Positions 1 to 13,858 are shown, counted from the first letter of the stretch. The stretch: DNA of 25,522 nt from Chara braunii (GCA_003427395.1 BFEA01000020.1:1590329-1615850); one strand, 5' to 3'. A program made the numbers and translations. Notes: generated by a model from the letters alone, not told the origin.

Positions 1-64
<64 letters not shown>
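1..64. repeat. (GA)n microsatellite
   Basis: Perfect GA dinucleotide run of 32 units at the window edge, so its true length is unknown. Three further long GA/CT tracts occur in the window. Confidence 0.98.
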
Positions 65-67
<3 letters not shown>

Positions 68-501
68 GAAACAAAAATAAAACGCCATCAGCGAGCGTTG
101 CTGTGGGTTCCACTTGTAGATATAATACGTACAATGATGAACAATGGCCTCAACCCTCACAAATGCAAAGGTATCATCAAGGTGGTACTCAACAACACCA
201 CTCCCTACCAACCATTCACATGTGACTCCAACACAACCCTGAAACAATTCGAAGAACTATTCCATGTCGTGTTTGTAGACTATCTTACCACCCCCTCTAG
301 TAGTGGATGCTGGTTTAAAAAAAAAAAAAAAAAAAAAGTGCGTGTAGACTATCAAAATATAGTTCGGTACAGATGGCAACCCCCCGGAGGGGCAAGGTCG
401 CCATCCGTACCCTGCCCCCCTCCGGGCCCCCATCACGTGGGAAAGTGGGAGGGACACACACACACATATACACAAATACATATACACTCACACAACAACA
501 C
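65..501. other. Non-coding stretch with poly-A and a hairpin
   Basis: No gene is supported. It holds a 21-nt A run (317-337), a GC-rich inverted repeat with 12-bp arms and one mismatch (366-377 against 400-411) and a short CA-rich tract near 455-490. The open frames here run into the LTR that follows and match nothing I recognise. Confidence 0.6.
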
Positions 502-1504
502 TGCGAGGATCTGCGTCCTCGGCAGGCCTAAGGGGCACCAGTTACAGTGGTGCCCCCCCTAAGTGAAGGCGGGCCTAACATTTCACAAGAGGCCTTTGAC
601 TGTCAATTTCATATTTGGGGTACAGGCAGTTGCGACGCGCCAGTTGGTTGAGAGAAACACAGGCCGAGCAACAAATACATTTCCACGGCCTACCGGGCCT
701 TTTCCAAAGAATGCAGGTCCTGGGCGTGAATCGCAGCCTCATACACTGACAGTTGGGAGGCCCAACCGAACGAGGCCCAGTAGCTGCAGGGCAAAGGCAG
801 CATCCTGGGGCCTTCCGGAGGCTTCTGGGCCCAGGCCAGTGCAGCCAGGCTGCGCGAGCAGGCCAGCTCTTTCCATAAAGGAAAGAGCTCTCGCCAGGCA
901 GCCTCATGGGGTCACTTGCTGGCTGGCGGCAGCGCTGCCGGAGCAATAGCTCGCGGGCTGACTGCTGGCATTGGGAGCAAGAGGCTGCGCACGTGCGGTC
1001 GTGTGGCGAAGCACGGCACTGCTGAGGGCAGCGCCATAGCCAGCCTTCATAGCGGGCTGGGCTTGGATGTACAGTGAGGCGCAGGGGTGGTCTTCGGGTG
1101 TAAGGGAGGAAGACGTGGGTGTAAAGTCAGGGAAGGGCGAAGGATGATGATGAAGATGATGTGAGGGCACATACCTTGTATTGGCGATGGTCTGCATTTG
1201 GGCGACATCTTAAAGTACTTCGGGTTGCCGCTGATGTCAACAGTTGCATTGTCTATTAGTAGGCTAATCGTAGCTGTGTAGGAGTAGGCTGGGCGCTGAG
1301 CGCCAATCAGGAGTGTGAAGGGACTGGACTCTTGTGTTGTGGCGGAGAGAGAAGCTCTCCTTGACACTGGTTTTCAGTACTACAAACCTCCATTGGTGTA
1401 TTATTGGTGCAATGCTGCTCTCTGGACACAGTGTGACTATCTGGCTTTCAATGTGATGGTGTAATCTGGAATTTGTCATCTCGCTGTTGCTTATTTTCCT
1501 TGCA
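502..1504 (+). mobile_element. Solo LTR of the same family as the 16.5-25.3 kb gypsy element
   Basis: This 1003-bp segment aligns by eye, in reverse complement, over its whole length with 16516-17451 and 24356-25262. Shared blocks are the TG-N-GAGGAT start, a GGCCCGCCTTCACT block, a GGCGCTCAGCGCCCAG block and the TTCCTTGCA end. It begins TG and ends CA. It is flanked by the direct repeat CAACACTG (496-503 and 1503-1510), which overlaps both ends and leaves a 4-5 bp target duplication (ACAC or AACAC). No primer site or gag follows, so it is read as a solo LTR. It is the longest of the three copies and keeps segments deleted from the other two. The alternative, a hAT-like element with an 8-bp duplication, is less likely because the 16.5-kb copy sits directly after a polypurine tract. 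Confidence 0.7.
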
Positions 1505-2503
1505 ACACTGTCAACACACAAAATAAACATACAAGCCACCCGCACGGACAAACACAACGTATCCAAAAAAATACACACACATAAAAATGAGGCCAAGACA
1601 TACCAAACACACCCATAAGCCCACACAGCCCCCTTAATAACTAAACCACACAACAGAAAGAAACCACAGAATAAACTACCCCTACACAAAAGACAAAAAA
1701 AAAAAGCCTAAAAAAATAATTCATAGATGAACGTATCCGTTCCAACACAGGTAACAAAAGCCTACAGACTTTCAAAAAACATGCCAACATTCATCCCCCC
1801 ACGACTGAATATAGTACCTCATTTAAAACCAAAAGAAAAAAAAAATAATGCACCATAGGCACGGAACCAAAACATAAGACAAAGGAAAATGAAAGAAGAG
1901 AAAACCATGAAACGACAGATAACCCGCTCACCAGGCAGCGTAGTGTCTGCTTACATCAACAAAAGTCCAAAAATAGATCGGGCCCCAACGGGGAAAAAAA
2001 ACACGGCATAGCCAGAACTGAAAAACAAAAGAAAAAAATGTTGACGCCACAACCAGCTAAAGAACCCTCCCGCCACAACACACAACGACATGCGAACTAT
2101 AGAGCGCGCCTGAAAGCACTCCTTTTAGGCTTGAACCCCGCACCCCTAAATTTTATAACAGCAGATGCCATACCAACCCCGCCAGAACACCTAACCCTCC
2201 GCGAAAGTCCACAATAACATGACATGCACTGCACCACCTGATCGAGCAAATAACACAACAGTTGCTCAAAAATACCCCCCAAAAAAAGCAAAAAGAAAAA
2301 CAACCCCGCAGTTGAATGAACACACCCTACCAAGCAACACAAAACCAGCGTCGCCCCAAGACACAACCCTCACATCAGTGCAACAAAATTCCTACATTAG
2401 ACATGAAAAGACCCCAGAGATCTTCCTCACTCAAGCGAGAATCCAACTCCTCGACAAGCTCTCTCAATGCCTACGCCTTCGAAAACATCGCCACCACCAG
2501 CAC
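1505..2503. other. A/C-rich, G-poor non-coding DNA
   Basis: About 1 kb with very little G on the plus strand: lines such as 1561-1680 carry under 10 percent G, with abundant A and C. The open frames are low-complexity (Thr, Pro, Lys, Gln, Asn) and I recognise no domain. It runs up to the integrase remnant and may be untranslated sequence of a retroelement; that link is inference. Confidence 0.5.
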
Positions 2504-3840
2504 GGAGTCCCGGACTACAGGGTGACTAGCGGACTGTTATTTGAGAAAACTGACAGGTTTGACAGACTCTGCATTTCGAACAATGAGAGTGGAAACTTGG
2601 GGGAATGCCACGAGGCCCACGACATTGAGGGCCACTTCAGTTGGAGGAAGACTTATGCTAATCTCCTCCGGTCCAAGGCATGGGTCGACATGAAGCACGA
2701 TTGCATTGCCTACATCCAGGGATGCCAAGTATGTCAGCGGACGAAAAGTTCCACGCAGGCCCCCCTTGGTCTGTTGAGACCGCTACCTGTCCCTTTCCGG
2801 TCTCGGCGACTCCGTGTCTATTAACTTTATGGATACCAAAATCAAAAGCAGAAACAGGAAGAGTAAGGTAATGGTAGTTGTAGGTCAACTCAGTAAATTT
2901 GTTGTTTTCATTCCGCTGCCCGCTGAGGGAAAGACTGACTTAGTAGTTAGAGAATTCTTCAATCATTGTGTGAAAGACTACGGACACCCACTGGCAATCA
3001 TTAGTGACAGAGATAATGGGTTTACAGGCGAGCACTGGCGACAACTGATGAAAGTATATGGGTCAAAATTGACCATGTCATCTCACAGGCACCCGGAGAC
3101 CAACAACGAAAGAGCAAACGAACAAACTGCTCCAGCAAGTGCTACGCATGTACATTACGCCCGACCAGATTGATTGGGATGAACATCTTCCCAAAGTGCA
3201 GTCTAAGTACAACAATTCGGTGCACCTGTCAACCGCACGCACCCCAAATGAACTGCGCAAGGGTTGGCAGCCCCGCGTCCAATTGACTGCCTGAACCGGG
3301 ACTCGATTCAAAGATTGCCACCTTGTACTTCAGAACAAGCCAACATGCACGACCGTCGCAATTCGCTGTAGGTGACTTGGTCTGGGTAAAGTCAAAGGAG
3401 TTTGTTTCGGAAGAATGGATCTCGCAGAAACTGTTACCTGTGTATACTAACTACGACGTATAGGGGAGCATGGCAAGCGTTAGATGTCAAGGGATAAGCA
3501 GATGGTCCATGCTACATGATCGAGATTCCACCCCACCTGCACACACACCGAGCGTTCCACGCGTCTAAGTGGCTTCCCTGCGTAGCGAATGATCAGTTTC
3601 CCTCTCGTTGTTCCATGATTCCACCAGATATGGATGGAGGTTAGGACGTATATAGATAGAATAGCGGCCGAGAATGCCTTCCGCAGAGGCCGAAGAGGAA
3701 GACCGCAACGGCAGTATAGGGTTACATTCGCCTATTAGGAACCCAACGAAGAACGCTGGTTCCCCAGGGAGGAACTGATACAGACAGCCCCTCACATTGT
3801 TTCCTTTTATGAGAGGGCCCAGAGGGGAATGAATGTATAT
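2504..3840 (+). pseudogene. Ty3/gypsy integrase remnant
   Basis: Integrase joins retroelement cDNA to host DNA. The N-terminal HHCC zinc-binding region is readable at about 2600-2750 (His-x-x-His-like region, then CQVC). A DSVSINFMDT-like start of the catalytic core lies near 2805-2835, then SDRDNGF (about 3003) and HPETNNERAN (about 3090). The C-terminal part reads through PSRCSMIPPDMDGG, YRVTFAY and WFPREEL-like motifs to about 3830. At least one frameshift lies near 2790-2800 and several stops follow 3173. The first catalytic Asp (M/I-D-F) is Asn at 2823-2825, while the second Asp and the Glu remain. No reverse transcriptase is visible upstream, so this is a 5'-truncated fossil. It belongs to a gypsy lineage distinct from the 16.5-25.3 kb element. 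Confidence 0.88.
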
Positions 3841-4505
3841 GACAGATAAAACGGAGATATTTCCTGGAGGACCTCAAAATTAGGCCGGCGGGAGTGAAAG
3901 GATTCATGCTATAACACCCCATTTCCCGGTACCAGGGTCCCGAACAGTCCCAGTCGACCCAGGTCCCAAGCTGTCCCAGTAGGAGGTCGTAGGGTCCGCA
4001 GGTCAGAGCGTCGTCGGTCTGTAGGCGTCGGTACTGAAATGTCGTGGGTCCGTAGGAGTCCGCCCGGTACCCGACAAGAAAAGTCCAGTCCAGTCCAGTA
4101 TAGTCCCAAGTCCAATTTTTTAGCATGTCCCAAGAAAGTCCGGGAGCTACCGGACCGACAAAATGTTTACAGCAGACAGGCCGCGGCCAACCGGTACCGG
4201 TCTGAAGCAGGCCAAGCCAAGCCAAGTCAAGTCCTATATTTAGCTGCCACAGTGCAGCGGCTCATCACTTGTTCAATTGCAAGATGCGGAAGCGCTGCTG
4301 CTGCTTGTGCATTAAGGCAACTCGGGCACTTCGCGCCTGGAGAAGAAGGAAGGGGGTGCTTTGAGGGCTACTCCATAGCCAGGGAAGACGAAGATAGGGA
4401 GTATGGTGGCCATAGCCGCCAAATGTGAAGCTTACCTGAGTGGGTGTATCTAAGGTTTGATCGAGAAAGTGAGGTAGAGTGTTCCAAGTCTGAGAGAATA
4501 AAAAG

Positions 4506-4508
<3 letters not shown>
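3841..4508 (+). other. Possible 3' LTR start downstream of the integrase remnant
   Basis: No gene. Shortly after the integrase end comes a purine-rich stretch (GGCGGGAGTGAAAGGA, about 3891) and then TGCTATAACACCCC from 3908, similar to common plant LTR starts. A TATA-like CCTATATTTAG lies at about 4233, and short tandem motifs (GTCCA repeats near 4081-4100, CCAAG repeats near 4211-4228) occur between. I could not find a matching 5' LTR, so the LTR call is tentative. Confidence 0.35.

Positions 4509-4567
<59 letters not shown>
4509..4567. repeat. (GA)n microsatellite
   Basis: 59 bp of uninterrupted GA repeats. Confidence 0.98.
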
Positions 4568-4575
<8 letters not shown>

Positions 4576-5184
4576 TAGCCGATGTGGGGATGCTGAGTGT
4601 GTGATCGGCAGAGCCGTTAGTGACATAAAAAAAATTGTATAATAATGATAATTTGGTAACAATCTCTTCTTGCGGCGGCCTTGGCTTCTCATGTGTGAAC
4701 TCTCATGTGATTTTTCATTGCATGGTCGCGGGGTTGAGTCCTGTGAGAACTTGGATCATTTCAGAAGGATGGAGGGCCGGCTATGATCTGCACAGTAATT
4801 ATGTCAGACGGTGTCAGAGGGAACATGCACTGCTGAGGTGGAAGTGGGAGAGAGAGAGATACATGTACTACTGATTACTATTGAGACTCTCCTCCTCTTC
4901 TCAATGTTTTATTTTCTCTCATGCTCTTTGTTGATGAGGCAATACTCTTGTATGGTGCATATGATTGAGACATCGACTGATGTTGGAGACTTCATGCGGG
5001 CGCTGGGTTCAGACTTCAGACTTCTATTGCATTGCTGACTGGTTCTCAACAAGACTGGGTTCATTACAATAAAAGCAAACTTATGTAATTACTAATTAGC
5101 AAGATTTGCATTAAAAAAAAAAAAAAAATTAAAAAAATTGTTACTTGCATTACAGGTGCATGACTAGCAGAACCAAACCTTGCT

Positions 5185-5187
<3 letters not shown>
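4568..5187. other. Unassigned intergenic sequence
   Basis: No gene, RNA or known repeat is supported. Open frames are short and lack recognisable motifs. An A-rich patch (about 5112-5140) precedes the CT tract. Confidence 0.5.

Positions 5188-5266
<79 letters not shown>
5188..5266. repeat. (CT)n microsatellite
   Basis: 79 bp of CT repeats. Any Ser-Leu or Arg-Glu open frame through it is a translation artefact. Confidence 0.98.
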
Positions 5267-5268
<2 letters not shown>

Positions 5269-5670
5269 ATGTGTGTGTGAAGGAAGCATGCCATGGTATT
5301 AGGACCACAGTTGTCGTCGCGGGTGGTTTCTGCATGGCCAGTTGAGGCTTGGACACTGTCTTCGCTTGATGCGGTTGCATTTAATGATTTGATCTATCTG
5401 TCTGTCAGTCAATGAGGGGGTTGTTTGGTAGCGGATAAGGTGATGGAACAATTGACTAGAAGAAGTGCGTAGAAATCTAGAGTTGTGGAGTGAGTGAGCA
5501 ATCCAATGGCCCTAGTCTCCAAATCATAAAATATTTTTAAAAAAATAGAGAAAACAAATTCCATTGGGATTCGGGCTCGGATATGTGTTTCAAACAGTTT
5601 GTGGATGTACCAACTGAGGCAGGCCAATTGGTTATTTCGAGAAAACAATTGAGCCAGCATATCCCAGATC
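5267..5670. other. Unassigned intergenic sequence
   Basis: I see no gene or structured element between the CT tract and the left end of the TTAA element. Confidence 0.5.
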
Positions 5671-5800
5671 TTAAACCACTAGTACCTCCACCAGTGTTGG
5701 GAAAATAGGGAAAACTAGCAGTTTTTTCATTTTCAGTTTCTCCCCCAAAAAAAAAGCTCGGAGGTCCCGGAGGCTCGGCAAGAAAAATAAAGCTGGGTAG

Positions 5801-6020
5801 CAAGGCGTACGTGTACGCCACTTGCACATACACACGCACACGTATTCCTGTACGCAACACGTACACGTACTCCCGTAATATGAAAAAACAAAATCGAAAA
5901 AATCTGAAAAGAAAGAATTTTATGCAAAATGATATTTCAAACAATTGTTGCCTGAGACTCATCTCAAAATTCTGTACTTCACTTTAGTTAAAAATCAAAA
6001 ACACAAAAAATATAAAGTTG
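5801..6020 (+). repeat. Palindrome-rich repeat, copy A
   Basis: Alternating CGTACGTGTACG-like sequence followed by A-rich DNA and a core (TTATGCAAAATGATA, TTGTTGCCTGAGACTCAT, AAAAATCAAAAAC) that recurs at 6062-6318 in the same direction and at 6388-6612 inverted. Confidence 0.7.
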
Positions 6021-6042
6021 AAAAAAAAAAAAAAAAAAAAAN

Positions 6043-6061
6043 AGATGTGTATAAGAGACAG
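6043..6061 (+). other. Tn5 mosaic end: sequencing-library adapter left in the assembly
   Basis: The 19 bases AGATGTGTATAAGAGACAG are an exact match to the Tn5 mosaic end used in Nextera/tagmentation libraries (known reagent sequence, recalled). They follow a poly-A run and a single ambiguous base at 6042. In such libraries genomic insert starts just 3' of the mosaic end, so the sequence from 6062 on is read sequence and the join to its left is suspect. This is not biology of the organism. Confidence 0.97.
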
Positions 6062-6318
6062 CGTCACGTACGTGCGTACATGTACTCCCATACGTGGGAA
6101 TACTAAAAAAAAAAAAAAAACAAAAAAAAAAAAAAAAAAAAAATAAAAGTTAAAAAAAAAAAAAAAAAAAAACAAGGGAAAAACAGAAAAAATGAAAACA
6201 AAATTCTGTAACGAATATATGTTATGCAGAATCATGATACAATCAACTTTTGCCTGGGAGTCATTCCCAAATTTCCAACCAAACTCGAGTAGCGAATCAA
6301 AAACTAAAAAAAAAAAAA
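6062..6318 (+). repeat. Palindrome-rich repeat, copy B
   Basis: Starts with CGTCACGTACGTGCGTACATG, then long A runs, then the core GTTATGCAGAATCATGATAC, CTTTTGCCTGGGAGTCATTC and CCAACCAAACTCGAG. It pairs with copy C as an imperfect inverted repeat centred near 6350. Confidence 0.7.
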
Positions 6319-6387
6319 AAAGAGGTAATATTATCATAATAATTGAAAAACTACTTTGAAGTCCGAAGTATTTGTTCAATTTCTAAT

Positions 6388-6612
6388 TATTTCTTTAAGG
6401 TATTTGATTTTTAACTTGAGCTTGGTTGGGAATTCGGGGATGACTCCCATGCAGAAGTTGTTTGTATTCCTATTCTGCACAACATACTTTTTTAAGTTTT
6501 TCCAGATTTTACTTTTATGAAGTTTTTTTTTGTTTTTTTTTTTTACCTACGCATACGCGCGATTTTAGATACGTATGCGTACACCGGAATACGTACACAC
6601 ACAACATATATT
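6388..6612 (-). repeat. Palindrome-rich repeat, copy C (inverted)
   Basis: Its reverse complement shows the same blocks in the same order as copy B: CGTATGCGTA-type ends, A runs, GTTGTGCAGAATAGGAATAC, ACTTCTGCATGGGAGTCATC, CCAACCAAGCTC and AAAAATCAAATACC. Confidence 0.7.
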
Positions 6613-6859
6613 TGTTTCAGACTTTTCTGAGAACTTTTTTTTGTTTTCTGTTCTCTTTCGGACGGTTCTAGTGCTCGTTCGCATTCGGTCGTTCGCGTTC
6701 GGTCGTTCGCGTTCGGGTTTGGTCACCAAGCACGAGCACGATGCTACGCAGGTTTAGTTTCAAATTGCCCACTCGTGAAAGAAAAAAAAAAAAGATGCTT
6801 TCTCTACTGCAATGCTGTCGGGCAGGGTACTCTAGGAGGCCGTGCTCACCGTAGTCCTA

Positions 6860-6905
6860 TACAGAATGAATCTTTTTTTTTTTTTTTTTTTTCACAGAAT
6901 TAATC
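6860..6905. repeat. T20 tract flanked by a 12-bp direct repeat
   Basis: ACAGAATGAATC (6861-6872) and ACAGAATTAATC (6894-6905), 11 of 12 identical, bracket a run of 20 T. It could be a minimal poly-A retroposition scar or a replication-slippage product. Confidence 0.6.
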
Positions 6906-7160
6906 TTGCTGCTAAAACGGTCAGATTGTGGATGTTGCTTTCTCTTTTCTTCTTACTTTTACAAGTCCTTGCCGGCGAGCAAGGGCGTAGTCCGTGACTT
7001 GCTCAAGCTGTGTTTCCTTCCTTAGAGGATTGCCACCGTGATCACACTGGCACTCAGACGAATGTATCCACACAGCCTATATCACGGCCGAATCTATGTT
7101 TCTTTTTATTTTTTATCTTTGTATTTCTTGAATCGGACACTCTGGCCACGGGGCTGAGAC

Positions 7161-7175
7161 GCCCTCAGTGAGGGC
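7161..7175. repeat. Short perfect stem-loop
   Basis: GCCCTCAGTGAGGGC, a 7-bp stem around one base, inside TIR element copy I. The related block in copy II (near 20980-21030) is diverged. Confidence 0.6.
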
Positions 7176-7486
7176 ACACACACTACCACTTCCAAGAATA
7201 TGTTTACGACTGCTGCGTTTCATGGCCAAAGCATTGTTTCTTTTTTTTTTCTCTTCTGTGAGTTTCATGGCGACGACTTTTTTCTTCGTCTTTTCTTTTT
7301 TATGGTTCTTTCCGTGAGAGTACGGGAAAAGAAAATGGAGTGGGACCCAAGCTCGGCAAAACTCGGAGCACAGTGAAATTCAGGCTCGGCAAAAATAGGC
7401 TCCGAGCTACTAGTGGTTTAAAAGAAAAACCGTCAAAAACGTCTTTTTCTTTTAAGCCAGACTGCACACAGCTAAGTAGATCTATA

Positions 7487-7487
<1 letters not shown>

Positions 7488-7564
<77 letters not shown>
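7488..7564. repeat. Poly-A tract, 77 nt
   Basis: An uninterrupted run of 77 A shortly outside the right end of TIR element copy I. A 15-bp hairpin with one mismatch (7415-7429 with 7444-7458) lies just before it. Runs this long are error-prone in assembly; no retroposed gene body is recognisable upstream. Confidence 0.9.
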
Positions 7565-7567
<3 letters not shown>

Positions 7568-9603
7568 TTTCAAACACTGACTAGAAGAGAGGTGTTCAGT
7601 TGTGGATAAGATTGCAAATGGTGGTGGACAAGATGGTCAACCGATCGATGCAGGCCACTGTCTAGGACTTCTCTTCTTTATTTATTATGAATGTAATTGC
7701 GGTCAGATGCATCCAGGTCTGGTCCTAAATGTGGTCCGATACGCCCTCAGGAAGAGAACAACTGGGTACGTAACACAACCTCAAGCTGCAGAGAGACTAC
7801 ACCCTCAGAGAAGAGAACTGGGAAGTAGCACAACCTCAAAGATGCAGAGAGACTTGCGCAATGCTTTGGCATTTCTCTCCCCGCATCATGAAAAAAGGAG
7901 GAAAAAAAATTGAAGAACTCCAGAAAAAAAATAAATGAGCCAGAAATCCCCAAAACAGCTTAAAAAAAGAACTGGAAGCCTAGAAGGTGAAGAAGAAGAA
8001 GAAGAAGGAGAAGGTTTCGCAGTCAGCAAGGACTCAAGCGACATATGGGTCGGTTGAAAAGAAAGCAGCCGAGAGCCAAAAAAAAAAAAAAGAAACAAAA
8101 CAGACGAGACTAGCTGCAGATGGCAAGCTGGAAGAAGATACCTACCTACCAAGCAATCAAACAAAGTTGTCGTCATCTCGAAGACTCAAACAGACAGAAG
8201 AGAAGGATACGGAATCACGGATGCTTCACTCCCGAGAATTACATCACTGTGCGGCTCCGAGTTCGGCACAAAGCGACTCTCTCGCTTTAACCACTACTCT
8301 GCGTAACATAACAAAGCGTAAAAAAAATTCGGCATAACGTTTTTGTCAAGAAGAGAGGAAAGGAGATGGCTGGAAGAAGGAGCAGAACTGTGCTTCCTTC
8401 ATTAACGTGCCTTTTTTTTCCCACCCTCCTTAGCAGGGAGGGATGTGGGGGCAAAAGACAAAGACATAATACGAGAGAGCAATGGAAAGAACACGAGCAG
8501 AAGCCCAAGGACATGGAAAGGAAAGTAAGATCAGTGGAAAAGAAAGAAAAGGGCAGACCAAATAAAAGATGACATAGCCAGAAAAACAGCTTTCTTCCTT
8601 CTGGTGGGCAGGAGGACGAAGCATAGGAGAAAGGAGGAAGCAGACAGACCGCTGTGTAGAAACAATCCTTCTGCCAGGAGGAACCACGGGAAGGTGGAAG
8701 CAGGCAGCTGTGCAAAAACCAACAAATGCACATGTATTATGTACGCTTTCATGGAGAACGGAAAGAACGAAACAGAAGAACAAACCTAACACCTCTCCTT
8801 GCTTAGTGAAGGAGTGAAAGGACAGAGAAAAGATGCAGACACGAATGCAGAACTGCACGCAAGCGAGGGGTGGTGTCCTCCCGCACACAAGCGGTAATAT
8901 AGACACTGCGGACATTCCTTTCACAGAAGGACAGACGAGCACACTGATGGCGAGGGGTGGTGTCCTCCCCCTCCTTCCATGGACGGGGAGACAACAGACA
9001 GATGATGAGGGGTCCTTCACTCCCCCGTGAAGGAAAAATATGTAGGGGTGCACCTGGGGGGACACAGGTGTAATTGCCAGACATGCAGACAGGGACCGGA
9101 CCGCAATATGCAAGGCAACGCACACATAAGAATAAGATGAGATACCCATCATTCGGAGAAGGGCATCGACGGACGGACAGGCAAAGCACTCTACTCCAGT
9201 TGGCAGGCGAAGAAGACCTAAGTGAAACACGCATAGACAAGCAGGCAAACAGCCCAGGATTAGGTGATGAACTTCCAGCCAGCTGCTAGTCGGTAAGATC
9301 GGCGGAGGGAAAGGAAAGAGAAAGGAGGGAAAGGGACGGATCGGGTTTTGAATTCTGAGTTCCAATAGACAGACGGCGTGGCACATAGACTGAATCTGGA
9401 ATTCAGAGTGCTGATAGACAGATGGGCGCGGCAAATAGACGGACAGGATGGCATATGCGGCAGACAGGATGAAGAGACGGACAACAATAGCCTCTGCCAG
9501 GTGATAGAATTACAGCGCTCCCAGCTCATCTGTACTGGGTTGAAGTATAGAGGAAACAAACAGCGCAGCGCACAAGGGACAATAGCATTTAAAATTTTGA
9601 AAA
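7565..9603. other. 3' flank of the glycosidase gene: degenerate tandem duplications
   Basis: No gene is supported. The longest open frame (9434-8430, minus) is Cys/Pro/Ser-rich without family features and is probably chance. Direct duplications seen: 7744-7801 with 7802-7856 (58-bp period), about 8592-8663 with 8664-8722, the 20-mer starting GCGAGGGGTGGTG at 8863 and 8950, and a GAATTC-containing unit at 9350 and 9399 (49-bp period). Some may lie in the 3' untranslated region of the minus-strand gene ending at 9604. Confidence 0.55.
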
Positions 9604-13194
<3,591 letters not shown>

Positions 13195-13764
13195 CATGCC
13201 CCCCTCTCCGTGTCTAACTTGTCTCCGCTCTTCTTCCCCCCAACCTCTGATGTGAGACTCGGAGGCAGATGGATTGTTGTTTCCGAGAAGAGAAAATAAT
13301 CCTCCGCCCAGGAAATGAGAGAGAAAGGCACCCTGATAAACGTAAGAGGAAAAGAGAGGAGTCAGAGGAGAAAAAGGGAGGAGACGATAAAGAGGGGAAA
13401 GGAGAAAGAGGAGAAAGAAGAGAGAGAAGAGAGAGAGAGGAGAGGCGAAGAAGCCAGATATTCTCTGGATGCTCGGGCAGTGCAAGACAAGGTAAAGAAA
13501 GGGGAAAGAGAGAGGAAAGAGAGGAGAGAGAAGCCAGAGGAGAGAGAAGAGAGAGGAGAGTGAAGAGAGAGGAGACGACAGAGTGCGAGAGAGTGAGGGG
13601 AGAGAGGAGAGAGAGGCTTGGACCGATCTGGCACCACGTTCTCCTTTTCCTAGTAAGTTTCTCTCATGCTGATTTCCTTTCCTCTCTCCTCCCCTTTTCC
13701 TCCCCCCTCTTTCCCTTCTCTCACATCACGGTATTCACATCCACATCAGATACGGCGACCTCAT

Positions 13765-13774
13765 GCCACGTGGC
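13765..13774. promoter_or_regulatory. Palindromic G-box, GCCACGTGGC
   Basis: Perfect plant-type G-box, bound by bZIP and bHLH factors in land plants. It lies about 0.8 kb upstream of the glycosidase ATG. Function here is inference. Confidence 0.4.
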
Positions 13775-13858
13775 AAAGTGTCTATGAACATGAAGGGTCG
13801 TCGGCTATCCACGTCATCACACTTGATCTTACCGCTCCAACAAACTTGACCGCCATGT

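Larger units (their letters stand above)
5671..7421 (+). mobile_element. TIR element with TTAA ends, copy I
   Basis: The ends are an exact 14-bp inverted repeat: TTAAACCACTAGTA at 5671-5684 and its complement at 7408-7421. About 100 bp inside each end matches a second copy at 20613-21321, which lies in the opposite orientation: the right end here, read in reverse, matches the left end there (GAGCCTRTTTTTG, CCGAGTTTTG and TTTCTTTTCC blocks). The left end matches the other side through ACCTC, GGGAAAAC and GTTTTCTCA-like blocks. The TTAA at each end could be a target duplication, as in piggyBac-type insertion, or part of the repeat. No transposase is visible, so it is non-autonomous. At 1751 bp it is about 1 kb longer than copy II, largely because of the palindromic repeats at 5801-6612. 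Part of it is mis-assembled (see 6043-6061). Confidence 0.65.

Noticed and set aside
98-949. Two plus-strand open frames of 154 and 128 residues
   Set aside because: They overlap the solo LTR, one includes poly-Lys from poly-A, and no motif is recognisable.
7268-7564. A SINE-like retroposon: 297 bp ending in A77, flanked by GAGTTTCA at 7260 and 7565
   Set aside because: The left part is inside TIR element copy I, whose right end at 7421 is confirmed by copy II, so the unit would cross an element boundary. An 8-bp match is likely chance, and no A or B box is present.
8428-8458. GC-rich hairpin followed by T run as a terminator
   Set aside because: CCCACCCTCC with GGGAGGGATGTGGG forms a stem, but rho-independent termination is not expected in a eukaryotic nuclear genome.
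8430-9434. 334-residue minus-strand open frame
   Set aside because: Cys/Ser/Pro-rich with no domain, overlaps tandem duplications and other long shadow frames; most likely chance in G/A-rich DNA.
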